Source: Oscillospiraceae bacterium
GTDB taxonomy: Bacteria > Bacillota > Clostridia > Oscillospirales > Acutalibacteraceae
Length of the DNA: 11,946 nucleotides
Assembly: GCA_009786735.1 (NCBI GenBank)
Contig: WQRM01000001.1
Span: 9,209-21,154, forward strand
Reading direction: 5' to 3'
Under the pieces are notes generated by a model, which made no database searches, had not been told where the DNA came from, and saw only the letters and a program-made list of their open reading frames with translations. The position numbers and the translations under genes are program-made. This document shows, in pieces, positions 1-6,142 of the stretch (position 1 is the first letter of the stretch; every line of letters begins with the position of its first letter).

Positions 1-2748
1 GACCACCCGATTACGATACAAAAACCCGTTACGGTTACGCCGCGCGCGGGTGCTTTTCCGATGCCGCGTGGTTTCATGATGAATCCGCATGTGGTGCGTG
101 TGCACACTGGTAACACCGTTGTTTCCACGCTTTCCGCGCAACCTGATTTCTTGCCCCTCGTCAATTTCAACCTTCTTGATGGTAACAATGACCACTTTTA
201 TTTCAACACAAATCCGCAAGTGGCGCGCATTGTGTTAACAGATGCAGAGTTAGAATTCCAAGAAACCATCTACAGTTACAATGCGTTTGTTGAGGAGCTT
301 ATTGCTTCGCTTACCGAGATGGTCGAGAATGGTTACTTAACCGAAGAAGAAGCGCATGAAAAGTTTGAACAATTGCGTGCTGAAAAGCAAGATTATCTAT
401 CAAGAACCTTTAGTGAATTGCAAATTGAGGCACTTTCACCCGGCACCACGGTGTTGACTTTTCCGGTGATGGCAATCAATCCCTTGACTGGCGTATTTGT
501 CAACGCATTTTACTACCTTGAAGTGATTGTTAGCGATGAACTCGATGACCTTGGTCTAGCAACAAACCTCATCGTTTCGCCTGATTCGGCTGCGTTGTAT
601 GTCGGCGGAACAATTGCTTTGCAAGCGCAAGTTTTGCCTGGCGATGCGGAAAACAGTCTAATTTGGATTAGCAACAATCCAACGGTTGCGCGCGTTAGCA
701 ACGCTGGTGTTGTCACCGCCTTGCGAGCTGGCACAGCGGAGATAACTGCAAGAACGCTTGATGGCTCTAACCTCTCGGCAACATCCGTAATCACCGTAAA
801 CAATCGTCTGGTGCAGCAAATCACGCTTTCGCAAACAGAGATAACCCTCGCAGTGGGCGAAGAAACACCGCTGACTGCAATTGCATCGCCTACTTATGCT
901 ACAATTCGCGACCTTGCTGTTAGCGTGAGCAATCCTGATATCATCAGCTTTGAAAATGGCGTAGTTCGAGCACTTAGCCCTGGCACTGCGACTATCACAT
1001 TCAGCGCGCAAGATGGTAGTGGTGTGTCGGCTTCTCTAGTCGTAACTACATATATCCAACTCGTGGAAAGCATTGTGCCATCGCAAACAGAAATGACGAT
1101 ATCCGTGGGCGACTTAATCCCCCTAACCGCAGCTGCATTGCCTGCCAATGCCACGAATCCAGAGCTTTCAGTCATGGTTAGTGACCCGAACATCATCCGT
1201 CATGAAAACGGCGTGGTGCGTGCACTGACCGCTGGAACGGCTACTGTTACTTTCTTTGCGCAAGATGGGGGCGAGGTGACCTCAACGGTGACAGTTGAAT
1301 CTGTCCTTACGCCAATATATGTTGACCCCGCAGTTGCCGCTGGTGGCTTCCACTATCATGTGGCCATGTTGCGCTATGATGCTACAGTATGGACATGGAA
1401 TTACGGTGAGATTGAACCTACACAAGTCCCAGGATTGTTTAATATCACACAAGTTGCGATTGGCGCACACAACCTTGCATTGCGTAACGATGGCACTGTG
1501 TGGGTATGGGGCGAAAATCGTCTTCCAGAACAAGTACAAGGGTTGAGCCGCATTGTAGACATCTCTACTGGACTTGAACATAGCTTAGCGGTGTGTGAAG
1601 ATGGAACGGTTTGGGCTTGGGGTGGTAATCGTTATTTGCAAGTGGGTGTTGAAAGTGTTGCTTATGTCGCTGCGCCTATGCAAGTAGCTTTCCCAACGGG
1701 TGTGTTCATCACTGCCGTTGCGGCAGGCGGAAACCACAGTATTGTGCTGTGCAGAGAGGGGTATGTCCATACATGGGGACGAGTAGCCCAAGGGCACAGC
1801 ACAGCAGAACCGCACAGGGAAATTCTAACACATATAACCGGTGTGACAGCGGGGCTGTTTCACGGTGCTGCGCGAGTTGACATGCGAGCAGTGTGGTCTT
1901 GGGCGATACCGAATTATGACTCGGTTGCCATCACTCGAAGGATTCCAATGTTATATTTTGATGCTGGCGGTCTTGTTACCGCTATCGTAAGTGATAATGC
2001 GGAGATTTTGCTTTGGCATCAAGATCTCCGTGAGGCAGAACATATATGCAGCGAGCTTTGTTACATGTGTTATATTTTGCAAAAAGACTCTCTACAATCT
2101 ATATTTCCGCATAAGGTATACGGATTGCAAGATATTGTGTCTGTTTCAACAGGGATGTTGCACGTTACGGCAGTTTGTAATGATGGCTATGTATGGGTGA
2201 TTGGTGATGTTTTTGAGTGCCAAAAGACTCCCGCAACACAAAGCATTGCAACGCCCTTGCGGATTCCTAATTTCAACTTGGGAGGAAATCCTCCGAGCAT
2301 TACAACTGTTTTCGATACAGATACTGGCGTGAGTGCCGAGTTTGCTAGTGATACTTTTCCTGCGGGTACGCTTATGCAGGTAGAATTCGTGACAACGGAT
2401 GCCATGAACAGTACCAACGCTGCCCTGCAAGCATGGGACATTTCTTTCGTATATAGTGATATGAAAGTGCAACCTAATGGCTATGTTACAATTCGGTTGC
2501 CAATACCGCTAGACGCCGGTTACGCTCCCGAACAAATGATTGCGCATCACATTGATACTGACGGTAACGCTACGCCTTTGGAAACACGCGTGGAACGAAA
2601 CTATCTTGTGTTTGAAACCGATCGCTTTAGCACCTTTGCAATTTTCATTCAAGAAATATCCCATCAATGTTGGTATCAACAGTTGCCCGCTTGGATACAA
2701 TGGATATTACGATGGATATTTTTTGGCTGGATATGGATGTCGTGTTAG
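1..2748 (+). CDS. BIG2 / RCC1-propeller surface protein (5' end outside window)
   Basis: The frame is open from base 1, so the true start and any signal peptide lie upstream; the ATG at 61 is internal. From the sequence: three tandem BIG2 (bacterial Ig-like) domains at about nt 550-810, 811-1059 and 1060-1302, each with the pattern 'VGxxxxLxA...NPxIxxxxNGVVxALxxGTAxIT'. Then come seven RCC1-like blades (about nt 1341-2215), each of the type 'GxxHxxALxxDGTVWxWG', enough to close a seven-bladed beta-propeller. Blades 5 and 6 are degenerate, and a Cys-rich insert (ICSELCYMC) precedes blade 7. A beta domain of the 'VQPNGYVTIRLPIP...FSTFAIF' type (about 2300-2650) and a Trp-rich tail end the protein. 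BIG2 and RCC1 domains are common in secreted clostridial proteins, so binding at the cell surface is a reasonable inference; the ligand is unknown. It lies 25 bp upstream of a second secreted protein with the same tail. Confidence 0.9.
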   Translation, partial: DHPITIQKPVTVTPRAGAFPMPRGFMMNPHVVRVHTGNTVVSTLSAQPDFLPLVNFNLLDGNNDHFYFNTNPQVARIVLTDAELEFQETIYSYNAFVEELIASLTEMVENGYLTEEEAHEKFEQLRAEKQDYLSRTFSELQIEALSPGTTVLTFPVMAINPLTGVFVNAFYYLEVIVSDELDDLGLATNLIVSPDSAALYVGGTIALQAQVLPGDAENSLIWISNNPTVARVSNAGVVTALRAGTAEITARTLDGSNLSATSVITVNNRLVQQITLSQTEITLAVGEETPLTAIASPTYATIRDLAVSVSNPDIISFENGVVRALSPGTATITFSAQDGSGVSASLVVTTYIQLVESIVPSQTEMTISVGDLIPLTAAALPANATNPELSVMVSDPNIIRHENGVVRALTAGTATVTFFAQDGGEVTSTVTVESVLTPIYVDPAVAAGGFHYHVAMLRYDATVWTWNYGEIEPTQVPGLFNITQVAIGAHNLALRNDGTVWVWGENRLPEQVQGLSRIVDISTGLEHSLAVCEDGTVWAWGGNRYLQVGVESVAYVAAPMQVAFPTGVFITAVAAGGNHSIVLCREGYVHTWGRVAQGHSTAEPHREILTHITGVTAGLFHGAARVDMRAVWSWAIPNYDSVAITRRIPMLYFDAGGLVTAIVSDNAEILLWHQDLREAEHICSELCYMCYILQKDSLQSIFPHKVYGLQDIVSVSTGMLHVTAVCNDGYVWVIGDVFECQKTPATQSIATPLRIPNFNLGGNPPSITTVFDTDTGVSAEFASDTFPAGTLMQVEFVTTDAMNSTNAALQAWDISFVYSDMKVQPNGYVTIRLPIPLDAGYAPEQMIAHHIDTDGNATPLETRVERNYLVFETDRFSTFAIFIQEISHQCWYQQLPAWIQWILRWIFFGWIWMSC
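2668..2745 (+). other. Trp-rich C-terminal tail, copy 1
   Basis: The last 26 residues have the pattern C-W-Y-x2-L-P-x-W-I-x, then WILRWI-x-FGWIWM-S-C. The stretch is hydrophobic, contains a single Arg and runs to the stop codon with no charged residues after it. 17 of 26 positions match the tail of the next gene. No LPXTG motif is present. It is probably a sorting, anchoring or secretion signal; this is inference from position and conservation. Confidence 0.75.
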
Positions 2749-2773
2749 ATAAAATATATGAGGAGATGACATT

Positions 2774-3793
2774 ATGAAAAAACTGCTTTCAATTTTGCTA
2801 GCGATACTCCTAATGGGGATAATTGTCTTTGCGGTAACTGTTTCTGTAGTGGCGCACGGAAATGATGATAACTGGTGGATTGGCGTCGATTTCACCCCGC
2901 CAGCAAATCTTGATCAGCTAAGTGCAGAAGAACAGCTGGAATACTTCAATCTTGTGGCTCAACGTGTGCGTACGCAAATGCCTGAATTTTCAGAGCGAAG
3001 TCGATTTTGGATTGATATTCCGAATATGTTATTTTCAGGTTCTGTCGCACTAGTCCAACCCATAATTGATAGTATGATTTTGGATTTTTATCCTGGACAT
3101 TGGTTCACATGGCAAAATTTTCTTGGTGAAAGCAATAGAGGACTTTTTCTTTCATCAGGGCACTACGCATCCTCATTAGGGCTAGAAAATATCGATTCGA
3201 TTGCGGTGGAACAACAAGAAAACAATTGGGTGATTGAGGTCAATGTGCGCAATGAAACAAACCCTCTTGGAGGACTCTACAGCTCTGTAGGGCGAATCGC
3301 ACCAGTTTTTGATCGCGAGTTCATCTTTAGGGAACTAGAATTCTCTGGTGCGCCCATTGAAGCAGACATGGATAATGTTACGTTATATTACCACAGCGTC
3401 TATGCGCGGCTTGTGGTGAATCAACAAGGTCAAGTAATTTCAGGTTCAAAGGGCTATCGCATTCTCGCGGATGTTCGCAATGTGCGCATTGGCAGAGGTA
3501 TATTCAGCGTTACCACAGATGCAATTATTCCTCAAGTTTCGGAATGGCAGTACGCAAATTTCGTTTGGCCTGTTGTTGATTGCAACGGAAACATCGTGTT
3601 AAATGATTATGGCTATCCAGTCGCCGACGAAAGCGGAGAAACCGTTGACTTTCCTCCTTACACCCCAGGTGACCCATGGATTGTTGAAAATGGCCTATGT
3701 CCTTGTGTAATGCGCTGGTATAACCGTGTGCCAAACTGGCTGCACTGGATTTTGCGCTGGATAGCCTTCGGTTGGATTTGGATGTGTTGCTAA
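2774..3793 (+). CDS. Secreted protein of unknown function with Trp-rich tail
   Basis: 339 aa. The start at ATG 2774 is supported by an AGGAG at 2761-2765. The first ~28 residues are a classic signal peptide (MKK, then a long Leu/Ile/Val core, then VVAHG), so the protein is exported. The mature body begins DDNWWIGVDF and I do not recognise it. It contains 'LDQLSAEEQLEYFNLVAQRV' early on, and then beta-rich sequence with 'NNWVIEVNVRNE' and 'VYARLVVNQQGQVISGSKGYRIL', which looks like a beta-sandwich or lipocalin-like fold, without assignment. A 'CPC' lies just before the Trp-rich tail, which is shared with the upstream surface protein. The 25-bp gap and the terminator after the stop suggest one operon with the BIG2/RCC1 gene. 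The function is unknown; the shared tail suggests the same cellular destination. Confidence 0.88.
   Translation: MKKLLSILLAILLMGIIVFAVTVSVVAHGNDDNWWIGVDFTPPANLDQLSAEEQLEYFNLVAQRVRTQMPEFSERSRFWIDIPNMLFSGSVALVQPIIDSMILDFYPGHWFTWQNFLGESNRGLFLSSGHYASSLGLENIDSIAVEQQENNWVIEVNVRNETNPLGGLYSSVGRIAPVFDREFIFRELEFSGAPIEADMDNVTLYYHSVYARLVVNQQGQVISGSKGYRILADVRNVRIGRGIFSVTTDAIIPQVSEWQYANFVWPVVDCNGNIVLNDYGYPVADESGETVDFPPYTPGDPWIVENGLCPCVMRWYNRVPNWLHWILRWIAFGWIWMCC
3713..3790 (+). other. Trp-rich C-terminal tail, copy 2
   Basis: The last 26 residues have the pattern R-W-Y-x2-V-P-x-W-L-x, then WILRWI-x-FGWIWM-C-C. The protein sequence is nearly the same as in copy 1, but many codons differ at the third base (for example ATA/ATT, TTA/TTG, CGA/CGC, GGC/GGT). 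The similarity therefore reflects selection on the peptide rather than a recent DNA duplication. Confidence 0.75.
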
Positions 3794-3802
3794 TAAACGC
3801 TT

Positions 3803-3845
3803 CCCCCTAGCATCCCGCAAGAGGCTAGGGGAATTTGATTTTACA
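3803..3845 (+). terminator. Intrinsic terminator after the secreted-protein operon
   Basis: CCCCTAGC (3804-3811) pairs with GCTAGGGG (3824-3831) around a 12-nt loop and is followed by the T-rich run TTTGATTTTA. It lies 10 bp after the stop of the 339-aa gene. Confidence 0.75.
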
Positions 3846-3866
3846 GAAAGTTCGAGGACACACCCC

Positions 3867-4124
3867 ATCGCCACAACTTGGATAAAACCCCTATACGCCA
3901 ACCGCGGCAAAACCATCTCGCAAACCCTGGCTGACCGCACGAACTACGCCGCCAACCCCGACAAGACCAATGCAGGCGAGTTAATTTCCAGCTACGCCTG
4001 CACGCCCGAACTGGCCGACATGGAATTTCTGCTGGCCAAACGAGAATATGAGCACATCACCGGCCGCAAACAGGCTGGTGATGTGTTCGCTTATCATGTG
4101 CGTCAAGCGTTCAAGCCCGGTGAA
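3867..4124 (+). pseudogene. Relaxase (MobA/VirD2-type) N-terminal remnant
   Basis: The frame reads (I)ATTWIKPLYANRGKTISQ, then YAANPDKTNAGELISSYAC, EFLLAKREYEHITGR and VFAYHVRQAFKPGE. This is the N-terminal part of clostridial MobA/VirD2-like relaxases, which nick plasmid or ICE DNA at oriT; these usually start MATTW or similar. Here the start position is ATC, 9 bp after a GAGGA ribosome-site remnant at 3854-3858, so the start codon appears to be lost. Relaxase similarity stops at KPGE (about 4124), just before a leftward gene ending at 4145. Only about 86 residues of a normally 400-500-residue protein remain, and the rest of the gene is not in the window. It is a dead remnant of a mobilisable element. 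Confidence 0.8.
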
Positions 4125-4144
4125 CTCGCTTCGGATGGTCTAAG

Positions 4145-4477
4145 TTACTTTCCGCTTTGTTCCTTTTTCGCCCTACGCTGTTTGAGCGTTTTAGCATACT
4201 TCTTCACCGTGGCATCGTTAGCGCAGGCATTAACATCATCCACGCGCCTAGATAGTACCAGTGCAATTTCTTCCACCGGCATGCCCGCGGCCACCAGCCG
4301 GCACACGACTTCCTGCAACATCGCCTCTTTCCCGCTGTTGCGCAGGGTTTCGTCATAATGCTTATGCCGTCGCTCAAACTCATCTGGTGGCAAGGTCGCC
4401 AAATAGCCGCATAACATTTGCTGCAACTCTTTTGGTGTATACTGACTAAATGTGTTTACTAAGTTATTTAAGTCCAT
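4145..4477 (-). CDS. Small hypothetical protein, possibly Rpn/transposase C-terminal-like
   Basis: 110 aa on the minus strand, starting MDLNNLVNTF. It has a plausible ribosome site (AAGGTGAG) about 8 bp upstream of the ATG and a TATAAT box further upstream. The middle reads EAMLQEVVCRLVAAGMPVEEIALVLSR. This resembles the helical C-terminal segment of Rpn/YhgA-like PD-(D/E)XK putative transposases, in which a run ending in 'GMsveeIa' is common, but the nuclease domain is absent. The C-terminus is strongly basic (KKYAKTLKQRRAKK). The gene ends about 20 bp from where the relaxase remnant breaks off, so it probably arrived with the segment that truncated the relaxase. Family assignment is tentative; the function is unknown. 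Confidence 0.55.
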   Translation of the reverse strand: MDLNNLVNTFSQYTPKELQQMLCGYLATLPPDEFERRHKHYDETLRNSGKEAMLQEVVCRLVAAGMPVEEIALVLSRRVDDVNACANDATVKKYAKTLKQRRAKKEQSGK

Positions 4478-4506
4478 TTTGCTCTCACCTTTGTCGCTTT
4501 TTATCC

Positions 4507-4535
4507 ATTATAGCACATTTCACAGGAAAAAGCTA
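4507..4535 (-). promoter_or_regulatory. Putative promoter for the 110-aa leftward gene
   Basis: On the minus strand there is a perfect -10 box TATAAT (plus-strand 4512-4507), 30 bp upstream of the start codon. The -35 region about 17 bp further upstream is weak (TAGCTT-like). It is divergent from the rightward promoter at 4579. Confidence 0.45.
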
Positions 4536-4578
4536 GTCTTTTTGCAGCTTTGTGTTGGAATAACGCGAACGCTTTTTA

Positions 4579-4608
4579 TTGACAACGTTGACCGAGCTAT
4601 GCTAAAAT
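4579..4608 (+). promoter_or_regulatory. Strong sigma-A type promoter
   Basis: TTGACA (4579-4584), 18-bp spacer, TAAAAT (4603-4608), predicting transcription from about 4615. This is the best promoter I can see in the window. No protein gene of normal size starts within 300 bp. The transcript would run through the leader region and its terminator towards the HTH gene at 4946. Confidence 0.7.
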
Positions 4609-4651
4609 ATATATGGGCGTTGTCCCGAAAATAAATCACGAGGTGTGTCTT

Positions 4652-4693
4652 GTGTTAACGAACCGAAACCAAGAATCACCGCCGCAGCTGTAA
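4652..4693 (+). CDS. Possible 13-codon leader peptide
   Basis: GTG at 4652 lies 6 nt after a GAGGTG ribosome-site-like sequence and opens a short frame (M)LTNRNQESPPQL ending in TAA. The Pro-Pro codons fall in the 5' arm of the CCGCCGC/GCGGCGG hairpin and the stop falls in its loop, an arrangement typical of attenuation leaders. It could equally be chance, and nothing outside the position supports translation. Confidence 0.25.
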   Translation: MLTNRNQESPPQL

Positions 4694-4846
4694 GTGTATA
4701 CGGCGCGGCGGCAGTGAACCGACGATGGTCGTTGGAGCTACTCTCGCGCCGAATATAACGGAAAGGGCTGATATATTCCTATCGCACAGCCGTGTGCGAT
4801 GACTTTGTGGGCAAGCTTACCCCCTTTTTCACATATTCGCGTGTCC

Positions 4847-4887
4847 AAGACCAATACATAGTGCTTTGCTATGTATTGGTCTTTTTT
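4847..4887 (+). terminator. Strong intrinsic terminator before the HTH gene
   Basis: A perfect 15-bp stem: AAGACCAATACATAG (4847-4861) pairs with CTATGTATTGGTCTT (4869-4883) around a 7-nt loop, and the last bases form a six-T tract. It ends the transcript from the 4579 promoter unless antitermination occurs. Confidence 0.9.
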
Positions 4888-4945
4888 GCGTTTTGGTGGG
4901 CAAGATAGTGATGTGTGAAATTGAAAATGGAGGGAGGGCCGGCCT

Positions 4946-5368
4946 GTGGCATTGTTGACATTTGAAGAATTAAGGCAGTTGGAGCAAATTGCGGCGGCCA
5001 CCGCTCCCTTGCCGGTTTGCGAAAGGCTCATGGCTTTCATGGACTTTCGCCGGTGGAATCGGCAGCGTTTCACCCTACATACAGGCCTGGACGAGTCTAC
5101 TTACAGCAAACTCAAACATAATCAGCGCAAGCGTCTGGACATGCGCACGCTCATTGCCATTTGTGTCGGCCTGCGCCTGCCGCTGCCCATTGTGGAGGAC
5201 TTGCTGCACCACGCCGGCATGGCCTTTTCAAACAGCTTGGAAGATCAAGCTTATCGTTATGTTGTGCTGATACTCAATGGTGCAGGGCTGGATGCCTGCA
5301 ACGCTTTTCTGCGAAAACACGGCATGACCCAACTTGGCGCGTTTGCCAAAGACGAGCTCGCCGCATGA
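4946..5368 (+). CDS. Small HTH (XRE/lambda-repressor-like) DNA-binding protein
   Basis: 140 aa. The start is GTG 4946, supported by a GGAGGGAGGG ribosome site 7 nt upstream. Residues ~37-92 (FTLHTGLDESTYSKLKHNQ ... RTLIAICVGLRLPLPIVEDLLHHAG) match the compact helix-turn-helix domain seen in many Firmicutes proteins, where a 'TxSKixxN...k.tvialaiaL.L...et.dLL..AGy..S' pattern is followed by a short C-terminal region. The residues after ~95 (SLEDQAYRYVVLIL ... HGMTQLGA) correspond to that tail, which in relatives ends 'FDxPLLG'. It is probably a transcriptional regulator or the DNA-binding half of a larger system. No partner domain (macro, vWA) is present. It stands alone between two terminators, so its expression may depend on readthrough from the leader RNA. 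Confidence 0.75.
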   Translation: MALLTFEELRQLEQIAAATAPLPVCERLMAFMDFRRWNRQRFTLHTGLDESTYSKLKHNQRKRLDMRTLIAICVGLRLPLPIVEDLLHHAGMAFSNSLEDQAYRYVVLILNGAGLDACNAFLRKHGMTQLGAFAKDELAA

Positions 5369-5369
5369 T

Positions 5370-5396
5370 GCGCTCCTGAAAGGGGGCGCTTTTTTT
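5370..5396 (+). terminator. Terminator of the HTH gene
   Basis: GCGCTCC (5370-5376) pairs with GGGGCGC (5383-5389, one G-U pair), followed by seven Ts. It starts 2 bp after the HTH stop codon. Confidence 0.88.
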
Positions 5397-5409
5397 GTGC
5401 CCGAAAATA

Positions 5410-5432
5410 AAAAATGCCGCTGCGGCATTTTT
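5410..5432. terminator. Perfect palindrome, probable bidirectional terminator
   Basis: AAAAATGCCGC, a central T, then GCGGCATTTTT: a perfect 11-bp inverted repeat with an A run on one side and a T run on the other, so it can terminate transcription from both directions. Its first 16 bases recur at 5517. Confidence 0.7.
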
Positions 5433-5628
5433 GACCCTAGATATCTAAGGCTTTGCAAAAGGCTCGAATATTGCGGCGCGTGAAAGCCTTGTGTATAGCG
5501 CGTTTGCGCTTCCGTGAAAAATGCCGCTGCGGAATTGTCAACGTCGCCGAAATGGAGTATGCTTAGCGCAGAGAGCTGGCCAGCCTCAGTCTACCCGATT
5601 GGAGGAACCGCATATTGAACGACCCCTA
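5433..5628. other. Non-coding junction before the replication module
   Basis: No convincing gene. AAGGCTTT (5447-5454) and AAAGCCTT (5483-5490) form an 8-bp inverted repeat. From 5567 one frame reads RRELASLSLPDWRNRILNDP and stops at TAA 5627-5629, overlapping the helicase ATG as TAATG. This looks like the severed 3' end of an upstream gene, but no longer frame is left to identify it. GGAGGA at 5601-5606 is ideally placed for TTG 5615, not for ATG 5629. Confidence 0.4.
5517..5532 (+). repeat. Second copy of AAAAATGCCGCTGCGG
   Basis: The 16-bp sequence AAAAATGCCGCTGCGG occurs at 5410-5425 and again here, 107 bp later. The second copy lacks the CATTTTT half and so is not a terminator. The two copies directly flank a non-coding 91-bp segment. 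Confidence 0.6.
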
Positions 5629-5715
5629 ATGCCCATCCGTACCACGCCATACCAGCACCAGCGCGAGGCCTTTGCGTTTGCCATGCGGCTGTTCGGATTG
5701 GAGGGAGGTGATTGC
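5629..5715 (+). pseudogene. N-terminal fragment of the SNF2-type helicase, cut by HNH gene
   Basis: ATG 5629 opens MPIRTTPYQHQREAFAFAMR, then LFGLEGGD. This is the typical N-terminus of the phage/ICE SNF2-like helicase family, in which the TPYQHQ..AF motif is the Q-motif-like region just ahead of motif I. The frame then runs into unrelated sequence and stops at 5790. The continuation (KSTGLALLMEMG and motif I) appears in the same reading frame at 6151 onward, about 440 bp later. Between the two lies an HNH endonuclease gene whose ribosome site (GGAGGGAGG) is made from the last helicase codons. The fragment alone cannot be a functional helicase. Confidence 0.78.
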
Positions 5716-5716
5716 G

Positions 5717-6142
5717 ATGCCGAAGGTGTTAATTCCGTGCGACCTGTGCGGAGCGACATTTTTCAAGACCGAGAAAATTCGCAAGCATAATTTCTGCTGC
5801 CGCGAACACTTCTACGCTTGGAACGCAAAACGCATCGCTGAGTACAACCAAACCGCTAACCCCATGAACCAGCCCGGCGGCGTGATGGAATCGCGCTTGC
5901 GGCGTGGCGAAATCCTGCGAAATCGTGGCGAGGGCAAAACCTACCGCAAGTATCTCGGCAGGCACGAGCATCGCCACATTGCAGAACAGATGCTGGGGCG
6001 ATCATTGCGCGATGGCGAGATTGTCCATCATCGTGACGGCAACAAGCGCAACAACGACCCCGCAAATCTTGAGGTACTGCCCTCGCAAGCCGAACATGCG
6101 CGACGGCATTTCACCAAAGCAAAGGCAGGTGATGCAAAATGA
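5717..6142 (+). CDS. HNH homing-type endonuclease inserted in helicase gene
   Basis: 141 aa from ATG 5717, with GGAGGGAGG about 8 nt upstream; the frame is open further upstream, but that sequence is helicase coding DNA. The N-terminus has a zinc-finger-like cluster (C8, C11, C27, C28: CDLCGATF ... FCCREHFYAWN), as in many phage HNH nucleases. The catalytic HNH region is residues ~84-131: GRHEHRHIAEQMLG, then EIVHHRDGNKRNNDPANLEVL and HARRH, with H104/H105, D107, N109, N117 and H127 as likely catalytic or metal-site residues. It probably nicks or cuts double-stranded DNA at a site in intact helicase genes, which would promote its own spread. It fills nearly the whole interruption, leaving no room for a group I intron core, so it is an intron-less insertion. 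Its TGA overlaps an ATG (ATGA) that restarts the helicase frame. Confidence 0.88.
   Translation: MPKVLIPCDLCGATFFKTEKIRKHNFCCREHFYAWNAKRIAEYNQTANPMNQPGGVMESRLRRGEILRNRGEGKTYRKYLGRHEHRHIAEQMLGRSLRDGEIVHHRDGNKRNNDPANLEVLPSQAEHARRHFTKAKAGDAK

Larger units (their letters stand above)
4615..4887 (+). ncRNA. Putative structured leader or small RNA
   Basis: About 270 nt between a consensus promoter and a strong terminator, with no ORF of normal length. Visible structure: CCGCCGC at 4679-4685 can pair with a GCGGCGG about 20 nt downstream. A perfect 8-bp stem ATCGCACA/TGTGCGAT closes a GCCG tetraloop (4781-4800). A GGGCAAGCTTACCC near-palindrome at 4810-4823 precedes CCTTTTT. The 15-bp terminator follows. 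It may be a free small RNA or, as there is no evident second promoter before the HTH gene, an attenuator leader controlling that gene. I do not recognise a known RNA family. Confidence 0.4.

Noticed and set aside
2662..3790. LPXTG-type sortase signal at the ends of the secreted proteins
   Set aside because: No LPXTG-like pentapeptide precedes the hydrophobic tails and no basic tail follows them; the shared tail is a different kind of signal.
4020..4358. 112-codon plus-strand frame starting at ATG 4020
   Set aside because: The ATG is internal to the relaxase remnant, and past 4124 the frame is antisense to the 110-aa leftward gene.
4660..4720. Resemblance to the cobalamin riboswitch core (CCGC-x-GCTGTAA)
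   Set aside because: Only this short piece fits. The GGTG...AAATCC segment, GCCACTG and the AGTCAGGAGACCTGCC box are absent, and no B12-related gene follows.
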